Source: Stemphylium vesicarium
Taxonomy: Eukaryota > Ascomycota > Dothideomycetes > Pleosporales > Pleosporaceae
Length of the DNA: 64,000 bases
Assembly: GCA_004380135.1 (NCBI GenBank)
Contig: QXCR01000006.1
Location: forward strand, 248,001-312,000
Direction: 5' to 3'
The position numbers and the translations under genes are program-made. Shown here one piece after another: positions 41,737 to 53,393 of the stretch. The first letter of the stretch is position 1, and the number at the start of each line of letters is the position of its first letter. Below the pieces are notes generated by a model. The model saw nothing but the letters and a program-made list of their open reading frames with translations. It was not told the origin of the DNA and ran no database searches.

Positions 41737-43730
41737 ATGAAATCGGTTGAATCGCCGAGGCAGGGCGGGGCGGATGAGACAGCGCCGCCATCCAATGGGA
41801 ATGGAGAGGCGAAGACGACGACATCAACGCCATCGTCGCGGACAGATATTGTCACCAATACAGAAAGAAATGGAGCTGGGCACGAGAAAGAGCAAAGGGA
41901 ACAATCACTACGGGGAAAGATTTGGAAAGTCTTGACTTGGACGCCGCCGAACTGCCGTTGGGACCCTGAGAAACCACCGCAGTTTTCCATGAGCAGTACG
42001 TCTTTTGTCCATCTGCAATGGTCCTTTCCATTCTATGGGAGATGAGGCGTTGCATGTTTGATCTCTGCAATGCCGCTCTTCATCAACTAGAATCGCCATT
42101 TTCGACCATCCACCTCCTGCTCCTTCCTCAGCAGCCCATCCATCTACTTGGCCATATAAACGACTGACATATCATCTATTAGTGAACGTCCTCTTTGCCT
42201 TCGCCGCCGGCTTTACAGTCGCAAATCTCTACTACAACCACCCCATTCTCAATCTGCTCGCCTCAGACTTTGGCGTACGATATGAGCAAGTAGCCCAGAT
42301 CCCGACGGTCATGCAAGCAGGATATGCAGCCGGCCTACTCTTTCTGTGTCCGCTAGGAGATTTGCTACCGCGTCGACCATTTGTGTGCGGATTAGTCTTG
42401 TTTACGGCAACGTTGTGGTATGTATTGATCTTTTGTATTTGCCCGGGTCTCGACTTGAGTGATGGGAAAGCGGGAGCGCAGACCGATGTAGTCGTCCAGC
42501 GGAGAGCAAAAGAACGGTTACGATAAACGCAAAAGCTAACGAATTACGTCCAGGATAATCCTCTGCCTAACAAACGACCTAGGAACCTTCACAGCAATAT
42601 CCTTCATCGTAGCCATAACAACCGTAACCCCACAACTCATGCTGCCCCTCGTTGGCGACCTAGCCCCACCCTCGCGCCGCGCCGCCGCCCTCTCAATCGT
42701 CGTGTCAGGCCTCATGCTCGGCGTGCTCGTCGCCCGCGTCCTCTCAGGAACAATCTCAAACTTTGTAACCTGGCGCGCAGTCTACTGGATGGCGCTCGCG
42801 CTGCAATACCTTATCTTCGTCCTCCTCTGGCTCTTCATGCCAGACTACCCGGCCACAAACCCGGGCATGAATTACTTTAGGATCTTGCTTGATATTGTCA
42901 AGATGCTAGGCCGGCACCCTGTGCTTGTGCAAGCCTGTATTGCGGGCTTGCTGACCAGCGCGCCGTTTACGTCGTTCTGGACTACACTCACCTTTCTACT
43001 CGCTGGGCCGCCATATGGCTACTCTAGCTTGACAATTGGACTTTTTGGTTTGATCGGTATAGCAGGCATGTTGCTCTCCCCCTTCTATGCCCGCAAAGTT
43101 ACAGATCGCTTCGTCCCCCACTTCTCCGTCTTCTTCGGCTTGTCCTGCGCTCTCATCGGCGTCTGTCTGGGTACCTACACAGGCACCTTTACCGTCGCTG
43201 GACCTGTCCTACAGGCCTTGCTCATGGACTTTGGGAACCAGACTGCGCAGATTGCAAACCGCAGCGCCATTTATAGTGTTGAGCCTAAGCGTCGTAATGG
43301 CGTTAATACGGCGTTCATGGTCGCTACGTTTTGTGGTCAGTTGATCGGAACCGCGGCGGGGAACCATGTGTATGCGGCTGGAGGCTGGATTGCGAGTGGC
43401 AGTGTTAGTGTGGGCTTCGTGATTGCGGCTATCTGCGTTATGGGCGCCAAGGGCCCGTGGGAAGATGGGTGGGTGGGGTGGAGCGGCGGATGGAGTATGA
43501 GGAAGAAGGATAGGGAGAGTGCAGATGGGAGGTAAGTTTTGAATGTACGAAATGCATGCGAGACAAATACACTGACTTTGTATCTCCAATTCTGCAGGGT
43601 GAGGGAAGTGGCTTTGCATGCGCCGAGAGAGGCGGCGGATGAGAAGGTGCTGGATGAGGTTGCTGCTGAGGAGGGGAGGGAGAGTGCATTGAAAGAGGGA
43701 GAAGAAGACGGTGTTAAACCCGCACGATGA
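41737..43730 (+). CDS. Major facilitator superfamily transporter
   Basis: Four exons: 41737-41995, 42183-42417, 42554-43531 and 43598-43730, 535 codons (534 residues), all in phase. An 86-residue hydrophilic N-terminus ends WDPEKPPQFSMS, the common pre-TM motif of fungal MFS drug/H+ antiporters. Membrane segments start at MNVLFAFAAGFTVANLYY; the loop motif CPLGDLLPRRPFV is the MFS motif A. About 12 hydrophobic segments follow, including LMLPLVGDLAPPSRRAAAL. The C-terminal 60 residues are charged and cytosolic. The membrane half resembles bacterial-type DHA1 exporters more than the classic fungal DHA1 group (inference). Plasma-membrane efflux is likely; the substrate is unknown. Confidence 0.88.
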
Positions 43731-43950
43731 TGGCAAAAGTAGCGTATCGGAGAAACCCAAAGAACACGATAGATAAGATGCACGACAATCCGTTCTGAAG
43801 CATTGCATTCGTATATGCTTTGTTCCATTATTGCATTCTTACGGTTCGCCACTCTTTCCTCCCGCTCAATCTTTGCTCAAAAGCACAATCTAGTTATCTT
43901 ACAAACTTCCCACTCGGCAACGCCCGCAATGCAGCTTCCTATGCGACGAC

Positions 43951-46074
43951 CTACGCCGGCTTTGGCGCATTAGCAGCGCTCATGAACGCATTGATGTGCT
44001 CTTCAGACGGCATCTTCTCCAGCGGCGTAAGCCAGCTCTTGGCTTTGTCGAAGCTAGAAACAGCCTTGACAAGCTTGATGAAGAGCTGGGTGTTGGTCTT
44101 GTCCACACGGCCCTTGAACTTGACGATGAGGTTCTGGATGTTCATGCCTTGAGGCGGCAAGGATTCGTAAATCTCCTTTGCAGATGGTAGAGAAGGTCTG
44201 GTTGGGCCGGAGGACGGGCTGCCAGCACGGCTGCCATTTGCGGCTGGACTGCCTGCACGACTAGCACCAGGGGTACCGGTCGGCGATCCGCCAAGCATGG
44301 TGCGGTTCTTTTCCTTCTTCTCTTTCTTTCGCTTCTTGCCAGCGTCGGTCATTTCACTGTCACTACCAGAGCCTGCGCCCTTGAGGTTTCCGAGAGTAGA
44401 CTTCCGAGATCCATCGGCCAGCCTTTCATGGTGCTTCTTCTTGTGCTTCTTACGCGACGATTCATTACCACTAGCTTCTGAAAGGTTGGGCGAGCCTGGT
44501 CGCTTCTTGCTCTTGGATTCTCCCGACTTGTGGTTGCCTGAGGGGGTGTTGGAGCCCTTGGTGGATGCGCCAGATGGAACATTCCCAGCTTCTGGGGCTT
44601 TGCCGTTCTGCTCGGCCGCCTTCTTCTCTGCCTCTTCCTTTGCTTGTTGTCGCTCCGTCTCGGAGTCGGTGTCGGATTCACTCTCGGTGATGTATGGGTT
44701 TTCGGGGTCGCTGTCAAGATAATCGTATTGCTTCTCACGCTTAGCCAGCGTCTTTCGCGTAATCTTCTCCATGGCTTTAGTTTCCTCGGCGGCCTTGCGC
44801 TCCTCTTCTTCCTTTCGTGCTAGCACTTGCTCGTCGGGGCGATCCCAAAGAGCAGCTTGCAGCTGGTCTCGCTTCAGCTTCTCCGCCGCTTCCTTGACGT
44901 CCTGCTCCTCACCCTCAAAGAGACCATTGAGACCTTCTTCGTCGTCGGCAAAGTCTTCTTCAAGGTTGAAATCGATATCGTCGGCATCAGCCTCGCGCTT
45001 GACAAAGCCGATTGCATCGTCGTCATTGCGCTCTCGCTTGATTCGGCCCTCGTCGTCGGCACCACCACCCACGCGAGTGCGCACTCCGCCCCATGCCCTC
45101 GCCTCGTCTTCAGCCTTGACGCGCTGCGCTTGACGCTTCTCAAGTTCAGCGAAGAACCTCGGTCCGCCACTCTCAACCTTGGCTAAAATCTTGTCAAGGT
45201 CGTCGCCGCCAGCCTTGACCTTGCCCTTCACATTGAATCTGTACCAACGCTCCATGGGCGCCATTTGTATGGCCGTATTTGGGTCGCCCGGCTGCGTAGC
45301 TGACAGCATAACGTGTGTTTCAGAGAGCTCCGACTCATATGTGCCCACCCATGTCTGCTTGTTCTCATAGTCTTCCAGGTGCCAGGGCAGTGTCTCTTCG
45401 TAGCGTAACAGCTGTCGCTTTTTTGCCTCCGGGGTATCGTCGGGTCGGTACTTCTGCTCCGTCTTCTTGTGGAAGGCAGGAGGCTTCTTCATGCCAGTCG
45501 GAGCGATCTTGGCCTGATTCTCCTCGCGCACCTTGCGGCGCTCTTCTTTCTGCTGCTCAATGCGCTCGCGCTCCTTGATCTCCTCCATGTCTTCCTTCGT
45601 GTCTTCTTCCTCGTAGTGCGATCCTACACCGCTGGGAGGCGCACGCGGGTCTCGGCGGTGGAGCTTGATGGGCGGCATGAATTGCTGGGCATCAGTGATG
45701 TCGACATGGCCTTTGCTCTGCAGGCGCATAACGTGGTGGCGCAGCTCTTTCAAGTCTTTGCGGGTCACGATGAGCGGGAATACGGTGGCGCCTTGGTTGA
45801 GGTAGTCCTGTCGCAACGCGTCTTTGGTCTGGGTACCCTCGAGCACCGGGTCTGGCACAGGCTTCTTCGCCTCATTCATCTGCGAGAGAGACACCATGGG
45901 CTTTGTTATGTTTTGCAGCGGGCGGCGCGGCTTTCGCAGGACATCGGCCTGGGGGCGCGGGCGACGGCGACGAACAGGCATCTGCTGCTGCGGCTGCGGC
46001 TGCTGTTGTGGTTGCTGGCCATTAGCGGCGACGGGCGCAGCTGGCGGCTGGCTTCCGTTCATGTTGCCGTTCAT
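43951..46074 (-). CDS. TFG1: TFIIF alpha subunit (RAP74/Tfg1)
   Basis: Single exon; the first in-frame ATG at 46074 gives 707 residues starting MNGNMNGSQPP. Family blocks: FPLIVTRKDLKELRHHVMRL, PPIKLHRRDPRAPP, ETLPWHLEDYENKQTWVGTYE and ERWYRFNVKGKVKAG form the TFIIF dimerisation domain with the beta subunit. The middle is highly charged (KREADADDIDFNLEEDFADDEEG) and the C-terminal winged helix is at SAKEIYESLPPQG ... NLIVKFKGRVDKTNTQLFIKLVKAV. TFIIF recruits RNA polymerase II to the preinitiation complex and aids start-site choice and elongation. The gene is divergent from the nucleotidyltransferase gene, with 600 bases between start codons. Confidence 0.95.
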   Translation of the reverse strand: MNGNMNGSQPPAAPVAANGQQPQQQPQPQQQMPVRRRRPRPQADVLRKPRRPLQNITKPMVSLSQMNEAKKPVPDPVLEGTQTKDALRQDYLNQGATVFPLIVTRKDLKELRHHVMRLQSKGHVDITDAQQFMPPIKLHRRDPRAPPSGVGSHYEEEDTKEDMEEIKERERIEQQKEERRKVREENQAKIAPTGMKKPPAFHKKTEQKYRPDDTPEAKKRQLLRYEETLPWHLEDYENKQTWVGTYESELSETHVMLSATQPGDPNTAIQMAPMERWYRFNVKGKVKAGGDDLDKILAKVESGGPRFFAELEKRQAQRVKAEDEARAWGGVRTRVGGGADDEGRIKRERNDDDAIGFVKREADADDIDFNLEEDFADDEEGLNGLFEGEEQDVKEAAEKLKRDQLQAALWDRPDEQVLARKEEEERKAAEETKAMEKITRKTLAKREKQYDYLDSDPENPYITESESDTDSETERQQAKEEAEKKAAEQNGKAPEAGNVPSGASTKGSNTPSGNHKSGESKSKKRPGSPNLSEASGNESSRKKHKKKHHERLADGSRKSTLGNLKGAGSGSDSEMTDAGKKRKKEKKEKNRTMLGGSPTGTPGASRAGSPAANGSRAGSPSSGPTRPSLPSAKEIYESLPPQGMNIQNLIVKFKGRVDKTNTQLFIKLVKAVSSFDKAKSWLTPLEKMPSEEHINAFMSAANAPKPA

Positions 46075-46673
46075 TATCGGATGTGGGGAGGATAGAATGA
46101 AGACAAAAATGAAGGCAGCTGGGGGAGGGATAAAGATTGGGCGGAGACGAAGTTGCCTTTGTCCCAAGGAGCATCGAGAGACGGAACTGTTGTTGGAACG
46201 TCACAGCTCCGCGCTACCGATCTAGCGCGCCAAGTCCAGCGCTCACTGAAACCCTGCCTCCGCCTTCCCAAACAGTGACACCGTGGCATGCAGCCTCGGT
46301 TTCATCGACAGCTGCGACCACCAGTTCACCCTCGCTTCTGCTAGTAGAAGCAGGCTTATGAGTCAGCACCCACCAGGCAGACGGCGATCGCAGAGGAAAC
46401 ATATCGACTCTCCGATTCATCCTAGGCATCCACCTGGTCAGAGCGCGCGGCGTTAACGAATGCTTGTCTAGCCTCCAACGGTGAATTGCGTATACGAATC
46501 ATACCATTCTTGGGAAGGCATCTCGACGCACCTTTGGACTTTTGGACGGGAGCCGTGGCCGAAATCTTGAAGAGGCGCAATCGCCATTCCGTCAGAACGG
46601 GCCTCTGCGACTATCACCAAGTCGAGCCTAGAAATTGCTTGCATCACTAAACCTTTCCCACTAACTCGACAAG
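46075..46673. other. Divergent promoter, 600 bases
   Basis: Lies between the start codons of TFG1 and the Cid1-type gene. No ORF is supported. Confidence 0.5.
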
Positions 46674-48755
46674 ATGGAGCAGGAGCATGCGCCACAGTCT
46701 ACGGGACTAGAGAGTCAATTGCGCAATATGATACTTGGTAACGTCAGCATGACCGGCGAGCAAGTCAGCCAGGACCAACACCCTACACATCGTGGCCGCG
46801 GCCGTGGGCGGGGACAGGGACAGGGACGAGGCCGTGGGCGAGGACGTGGAGGCTTCCACCCTGGCGCAGATGGCAATAGCCCCAACCACACTGGCACAGA
46901 CCAAAATCAAAATCAGGGATGGCGCGCTCACGCCTCAGTGAATACCCCCTTCACCAGGGGAAGTACACGAGGACATCCACCAAACCAACGGTACCAATAC
47001 CCACCGAGGAACTTTCCCAATGCCTCACAGAATGGCTTACATCCAGACAACCGACAGCAACATTCCACGCAATATAGACCACCCATGGGCCCAGCATATC
47101 CACAGCGTTCCCGTCCGCAAGGCCCATATGCACCTGGCCCACATGTGAATCAACCGTATGAGGATCCCATGGTTCAGATCCAACATCTAGACAACGTCGC
47201 GGCAGAAGAAGTTCCAAAAGTTGAAATGTCCGTCTCCGAACTAGAGTCCAAAGAAAAGTTCAGGCAACACCTGGAAACGATCATGAAAGAAGCATTCACC
47301 AAGGAGTACTCGGGAGATATTGCAACCATCTCTTTAGTTGGCTTTGGTAGCTTGGCATCGGGCTTCGGTATGCCTGGTTCGGACATGGATCTCGCAGTGG
47401 TGCCGTGTTGGAAAGACCCCGCAAGGGCCAATGAACACGCCATCGGTCGCGGCATTCCTCGTTTACTAGAGCGAGCAGTGCTTGATGCGAAATATGGTGG
47501 TCGACTACTCACGCGGACTCGTGTGCCAATTTTGAAGATCTGCCAAACTCCAACAGAAGCCTTATACACCGCCCTAGCTGAGGAGCGTCAAAAGTGGGAC
47601 GAACTCCCTAGAGAAGAAAAGTTCCCTTCAGACCAACCGCAAGAATCGTCACCACCACCGAAGTCGAAGCCATCGGTAGACCATGATCGTGCAAAGGCTG
47701 CTGGTTCCACTACACAAACAGAGAAACCAACCTCCTGGAATGACTTTTCGACGGTAGAAATTGCGGCAGCGCTTAAGAACATACAGCAGACTCAAGCAAA
47801 GACCGGATCACTGGAAGTCAACCCAACCACTAAGCCAGAGGATACAGCTAGTAATGGAACTGACGAAAAGGCGAAGAAAGGTCAGCACCGCGAGAAGCAA
47901 TGGACTCGAGAAAAGGTCATGGGCCCACTGGACTTTCCGAAGACTGGCTGCGGTATCCAATGCGACATCAACTTTGAGAACCCTCTTGGTATTCATAATA
48001 CTCAAATGCTGCGTTGCTACTCTCTCACTGATCCACGCGTACGGCCTATGGTACTCTTTGTCAAGTCGTGGGCCAAGCGCCGAAAAGTTAACAGTGCCTA
48101 TTCTGGTACTCTTTCTTCGTATGGATGGGTACTCATGGTGCTGCACTATTTAGTCAACGTCGCAACACCACCAGTATGCCCAAATCTTCAACATTCGGTA
48201 CCCTTGCCCAGCGATGCAGCCGCTCTAGAAGAATACTTCAAGTCCACGAAAATTGCAGGCTACGAGGTCCGCTTCTGGCGAAACGAACAGGACATCACCC
48301 AAGCAGCCCAGGCAGGTCGCCTGTCGCAAAACACTCAGTCTGTTGGTGCGCTTTTGCGTGGCTTCTTCCAATACTACGCCTCTCTATCTGGATACGGCTA
48401 CCCGAAACCTCCCCAGTTCTATTGGACGAACGAAGTTTTGTCACTACGCACTCCAGGCGGCATTTTATCGAAGCAGAGCAAGGGATGGGTCAGCGCTACG
48501 ACCAAGGTCACGGCCGAAAAGAAAGTGACGAATCGATACTTGTTCGCTATCGAAGACCCTTTCGAGACGGATCACAACGTCGCAAGAACAGTCACTCACC
48601 GCGGCATAGTCGCTATCCGAGATGAGTTCCGCAGGGCATGGAGGATAATCCGGGCGGTTGGACAGGGTGCAACGCCTGAAGGCGGTATCTTTGATGAGGT
48701 GGTAGAGAACCCACCGCCACCATCTGAGCCGAAACCGGAAAATCCCCCCGAATGA
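46674..48755 (+). CDS. Cid1/TRF-type terminal nucleotidyltransferase (non-canonical poly(A)/poly(U) polymerase)
   Basis: Single exon of 693 residues. An RG-rich tract (about residues 40-60) and a Pro/Gln-rich linker precede the catalytic core. The NTase motif is GFGSLASGFGMPGSDMDLAVV (about 223-243), with the GS and the two Asp of DxD. The third catalytic Asp is in GIQCDINFENPLGI (about 430). Between them lies a long disordered insert (about 315-400) that is unusual for Cid1. The PAP-associated half includes VRPMVLFVKSWAKRRKVN, YGWVLMVLHYLVNV and VGALLRGFFQYYA. The family adds A or U to RNA 3' ends; yeast-type Trf4 and pombe Cid1 are relatives. Cytoplasmic RNA turnover is inferred from the RG tract and lack of a clear NLS. 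Confidence 0.9.
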   Translation: MEQEHAPQSTGLESQLRNMILGNVSMTGEQVSQDQHPTHRGRGRGRGQGQGRGRGRGRGGFHPGADGNSPNHTGTDQNQNQGWRAHASVNTPFTRGSTRGHPPNQRYQYPPRNFPNASQNGLHPDNRQQHSTQYRPPMGPAYPQRSRPQGPYAPGPHVNQPYEDPMVQIQHLDNVAAEEVPKVEMSVSELESKEKFRQHLETIMKEAFTKEYSGDIATISLVGFGSLASGFGMPGSDMDLAVVPCWKDPARANEHAIGRGIPRLLERAVLDAKYGGRLLTRTRVPILKICQTPTEALYTALAEERQKWDELPREEKFPSDQPQESSPPPKSKPSVDHDRAKAAGSTTQTEKPTSWNDFSTVEIAAALKNIQQTQAKTGSLEVNPTTKPEDTASNGTDEKAKKGQHREKQWTREKVMGPLDFPKTGCGIQCDINFENPLGIHNTQMLRCYSLTDPRVRPMVLFVKSWAKRRKVNSAYSGTLSSYGWVLMVLHYLVNVATPPVCPNLQHSVPLPSDAAALEEYFKSTKIAGYEVRFWRNEQDITQAAQAGRLSQNTQSVGALLRGFFQYYASLSGYGYPKPPQFYWTNEVLSLRTPGGILSKQSKGWVSATTKVTAEKKVTNRYLFAIEDPFETDHNVARTVTHRGIVAIRDEFRRAWRIIRAVGQGATPEGGIFDEVVENPPPPSEPKPENPPE

Positions 48756-50680
48756 GCCATTGATGGTCTAAGCGTCGATGGGTAGAGTGAGCCCAGGAAC
48801 GATCAACAGGTTGCAGTGCAAGACCAATTGAATTAGGGGTCATCGGCGCTTCTTGATTTTTTACTGGTCTTGATGTTTCTGTTGTTCGGGTGTGGAAGTG
48901 CAAGAAGAACTTTCGAGATGGATGTCGGCAGCATGCGGGATCAGATACGATTGATGACATACGATATGACGATGCTATGCACCTCAGATAGGTGACCAGT
49001 GTCGAGTGTAATTTCAGCATGACTGAATCAATCAATGATACAAATGTCTTATCACGGAGCTTCTCACCATCTCGTCGTGTTCGTAGCGAGAGAAAACGAG
49101 GACGAAATTTGCATGAAGATTCAAATTCATCCTTGGACATGATTTCACAGCCTGCGAGTTCTGGAGTTTTCCTCTTGTACGCGTAGTGGTGACACCTGCC
49201 ATTCTCGCACAAAGCCATAGGTGAATCCAGGCCATACTTTACTCTTTTGCTAATGTACAAGATCACGATGGATGAAGAGGGAAGCTTTGTAGACACATGC
49301 CGAACTCTTCTCGTCGTTTGTTTCTCCAGTGTTGTTTGCTTGGAGCTTCGCACAGCGGAACGTGATCAAACTCTGTGTCCGTTTGCAAAACAGTAGACTC
49401 TCAAATGAATTACAAAATGAACGTAGATGCAAACGATAGAAAGCAAAGCTTTATAGCCAGATCAAGAGTGGGATTGACGCGACGAGAGATGAATGCGAGG
49501 ATACTGGGTCAGATGGACGTACATGCATGCTTTTTGACACAGCCTTTCCGACATGGCCGAGTCTACTGCATTCTTTTGCTTCAGTACGGATTTCATCTAG
49601 ACCAGGGCATCTTCGTTGCTTCCAACTCAGGCTACCATTCACTTTACATGACATGTTTTCTTTCTCTCGTAGTATTTCGTTATCCGCGCTAAGAACACAT
49701 ACAACTACTCTTTTCGTCTTTGGAAGGACACAAAAGCCGCAAAGTGACATACAGCAGACCAATTTTCTTTTGAACTTGAAAGAAGACTTCTAAAGACCAT
49801 GGGTCGAACAAGTAGAGGGGAATGTGAAAACATTCATAGTCAAGTGTTCGCATCTCCAATCGACTGAAGGTAACGACGCCATGGTGCAATAAGTTCGGCT
49901 AGTTACTTTTTGGCTATTAAATTGATTTTGCATGTGTTCTACATATTACAATCTGCACTTCATGCTGTCCCGATATCTCGTTCCACCCACGGGCACACAC
50001 ACATATAGTCGTCACGCTAGCTTTTCGCGTCTCGTATGATCGATTCTGAGTAGCTTTGAAGATGGTAAAACACATGAAATATTGAGTGAAGACTCTAGAT
50101 CCAACGCTCGCCACGTTCGACGCTCAATTTTCGTACTTGGGAAAGAAAGAAGAAGAGAACACATGGGTCGAGCTTGCTCATTCTCTTGTAGATAGTGAAT
50201 GAGGAAAGAGCGTGTGAAAAAGAAGGGAATGGTAAGAAAGGCTGGCGAACGTGATTTTATACACGCGGCACTGCGATCTAAAAGATAACATGTCTGATAA
50301 AACAAACATTACTTTCAAAAACCTGGGTACGCCCACGCATGTGTATCACACAGTCCATCTCGTGTTACTACCTATCTTTCGCCTGCCCAATCGCGCTACG
50401 ATGCAGCTCCCCGCTCACCTGTTTGTTTTGAGATTGCCGAAATCTCGTCTGCGCAAACTCTTCTTCACCGTGAAGCGACTGACGGTACGAAAAATACAGT
50501 CTGCCTCACCGTTGACTCCTCAACGACTAGGCAGTCTCGGGTTAGCGCGTGCTGCCTCCAGACTACTCCCCACTCGCTTTTTCCCATCCTCAACCCCCAC
50601 ACTCACTCACTCCCTCTCCTGTAAGTACTCGGGACTGTATCTTCGTGGCTCTACTAAATGCTGAAGGCCTGTTTGCCATC
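48756..50680. other. Intergenic, 1.9 kb
   Basis: Contains the 3' UTR of the nucleotidyltransferase gene and the promoter of the RS-rich gene. ORFs up to 246 codons (48613-49353 minus overlaps the upstream gene) show no family motifs. I see no RNA gene. Confidence 0.4.
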
Positions 50681-51706
50681 ATGGCCAGTCGCCCGCGCCG
50701 TGCGCGCTCGTCTTCTCGCTCTCGCTCACGAGAGCGAGCTTCGAACGGCAGACGCATTGATTTGCGTGTAATGTCACTCCGTGACGATCGCCGAGTCGAA
50801 GATAGAGACTCCACCGATGGACGCCCTGTGCGTCGCTTTGAGCGGGATTATACCCCGCGTAACTAACTCTTCTCTATACGATGTGCTTCATTCACTGACA
50901 TCTGCCAAAGGTTCCTCAGCCTATCCAACTAGGCCACGAGGCGAGCCTCCATATAGGCGGACAGATGGCTCGCGAAGCCATGGAAACGATCGCTCAAGCG
51001 GTAGCATCCGTCGTTGTTACGACGATAAAAGCCGACCTCGTCGTGCTCACGGGTATGCCACCCGTCCTGCCGGCGAGGCGCTCGCTCCTCTTCACAGGAT
51101 ACGCCTCGTGGCATTGACCGAGGTCGCAGCACTCCTCCGCCGCCATCTCGGCCACAGGCTTTTCAAGCGTCGACAACCCCCTCCGACCATGGGGTTCGTG
51201 AACAAGTTGAGGCTTTGGCTGCCGAGCTGTCTGCCCTGAGATCTGCGGTCCAGCAGCGGTCAACCAGCATTCCGCCGGGTCACACGCGTGTTATACCGGC
51301 ACCCCAGGCTCAAGAGCCTGTTCCTCCAGAGTCCTCGCGAGTAATTGAGGCTGCAGCCTTACCTGCCAACACTGTCATCCAAGATGACGCACAAATCCCT
51401 TCGGGAGTGAATGCTGAGATCGTTGCCTCCGGGGCACGTCTACCAGCGATGCCGCAACGGCGAGAAACCCCGATTCCCCTCTCGGAGCGATATCTTCATG
51501 AGTTCCCTCGCGCACCCGCGGCCCAATTACCAGATCTTAGGTGCTGACCGCTACCTAGTCTGCCAATGCAGGCGATCATCGACCGACCTGCGCCTGTTCA
51601 TAGACCAGATGCGCGTTCTCAGCCTGGAAATGGTGCTTGGCGTTATGCCACTGTGGCAGCTAGGGGCGAGGTTCCATGGTGGTGGAACCCGAACCTTCTC
51701 AACTGA
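50681..51706 (+). CDS. RS-rich protein with short coiled coil, gene model partly uncertain
   Basis: Exon 1 50681-50858 (MASRPRRARSSSRSRSRER) joins 50911 at C|GTAACT ... AAAG|GT in phase. A second intron GTATGC ... CGCAG at 51053-51129 would link HG to TPPPPSRPQAFQ and then REQVEALAAELSALRSAVQQR, a short coiled coil. The frame then stops at 51544-51546 (PDLRC). The same frame continues coding-like afterwards (AIIDRPAPVHRPDARS, WRYATVAARGEVPWWWNPN, stop 51704-51706). The bases GTGCTGACCGCTACCTAG look like a branch point plus acceptor, so a third intron with a weak donor (GTTCCC near 51501) is likely. The RS tract suggests a nuclear RNA-processing role; this is inference. Without the later introns the protein ends at 51239. 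Confidence 0.55.
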
Positions 51707-52062
51707 GGCAGAAGTATATGCCGAATCAAACGGGTAGTCCAGCCATTGGATTGTGGCTGCTCGAGTATACAGTATTAACGGCGCTCGCTGTTAGCCACGC
51801 ATCTATCTTTAGATAGTCTGTGGTGATTCGGCACAACAAACCTGAATGAAGACATGAACCCATGACGCAAAACACATGATCAGACTCTCCCTCTCTTCGT
51901 GATGCTTCTTAGTTGTCTTCAACGTCCTTCACATTTTCTACGCCCAACGGCAAGCCCAGAAATGCAACAGACATCATAGGGTATCATATTTCCACATCTT
52001 GAATCTTCTATTTGAAAAACACCACCAATTCCACTTCGCTCAGTCTTTCTCTCTGTCCCTCC
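51707..52062. other. Convergent 3' region, 356 bases
   Basis: Between the end of the RS-rich gene and the RTF2 stop. Nothing else is seen. Confidence 0.45.
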
Positions 52063-53099
52063 TCATTTCTTCCCAATACTAAACCCCCTCGTCATATAAT
52101 CCGCACTATTCCCCGCCGACGTCTTATGCTCCGTCTTATTAAACAGACTGCTCACATTGTCATTCTGCGCCATCTTCCTCCTCTTATTCCTCTCCTCCTG
52201 CTCCTGCAGCACTTTCCTCGTCAGCGAGGCCGTTGCGCTGTTCTTAATGCCGTCGTTGGCTGCTGATTTTGTTGTGCCGTTCTCATTCTTTGCTTTCTTG
52301 TCTTCGTCGGACGATGAGGGTTTGACCGAGGCATTGTTTTCCGAGGCTTCGCCGTTGGCGCCGTCTTTATCGGCGTGTTTCCGTTTCTTCTTGCTGCCGG
52401 GCGCTTTCTTGAGGGCATGTGTGAGACCCTTCTCTTTGAGAGTTTTCATGCGGAGGTTGAGGCGGGCGATGTCTGTAGGGACGATGGGGAGGATGGGTAT
52501 GATGTCGTTTTCGGCATAGGGTTCGTTGCACTGCTTCGTTGTTAGCCATCGCATTCAAATTCCTTGGATCCTGGAGGGAGACATACCGTCAAACAAGTCC
52601 TCTCCGCGACCTCTTTAACTACACTCCCCGCAAATGCGTGTCCACAAGGCACAACATACACAGCCTTACTTCCCACCCCCAGCCTCTCTCCAGTAATAGG
52701 ACACTTCCACTTCTCGCCAATCTCTTTCGCACCAACCTCTCCGCCCTCCTTCTCCTCAACCTCAAACTTGACCTCGACAACATCCTTCAGCCCCTTGACT
52801 CTGTCGCCAAATGTCCCTAGTTCTGAATCCTTGACGCCGCCCACCTTCTTCATCTCCGCCTTCTCAGCATCTCCGTCTTCCTTGAGCAAGAACTCAATAA
52901 TCGAGTCTTTGTTGTAGAGAGAACCGGCAGCATCGGAGACTACGGGGCGAGCTAGTGGTTTGCGCGTGAGGGGATCCGTAGACCAGGCGTATTCTTGTTG
53001 TTCGGTTTGCGCCTCTTTGATCTGGGCCGTTGTCAGGGCTTTTGCGGCTTCCTTGACGAGTTCGCGCCGTTTGGGGATGGAGCCTCCGTCGTTACCCAT
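52063..53099 (-). CDS. RTF2: RTF2 replication termination factor
   Basis: Two exons, 53099-52587 and 52530-52063, 327 codons (326 residues). The start MGNDGGSIPKRRELVKEAAK is the family signature. Then come WSTDPLTRKPLARPVVSDAAGSLYNKDSIIEFLL, WKCPITGERLGVGSKAVYVVPCGHAF and CLTCNEPY, together forming the C2HC2-type RING/U-box-like fold. The C-terminus is basic and disordered (KKKRKHADKDG), ending GFSIGKK. Rtf2 acts at stalled replication forks and, in fission yeast, in site-specific termination and splicing; location nuclear. The intron acceptor is a GAAGCAG tandem; using the CAG gives CxxC spacing, using the AAG adds one Gln. Confidence 0.93.
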
Positions 53100-53393
53100 G
53101 GTGGATATTGGTGCGCTGGATATGTGGGTGGTGGTGTTGCGAGGGTTGGGAGGTGTGCTGGGGGCTCGTGTGAGAGTGGACGAGGGATTGCGGCGAAGGC
53201 GCGGAGGTTCGAGTAGTTTTGGGAAGTGCACGTGCCATCGCTACCAGATGCCATATTCGCGACATACTGCATATGTAAGATGAAACAATACTAGTATTCA
53301 GGTAAGACATGGTCCTCAAAAATGGTAGAGTGATATTGTACAAGCTGTTTTAGATCGTGACGTCGTTCAAGTCCCCCTCATGAAAGGCATATC

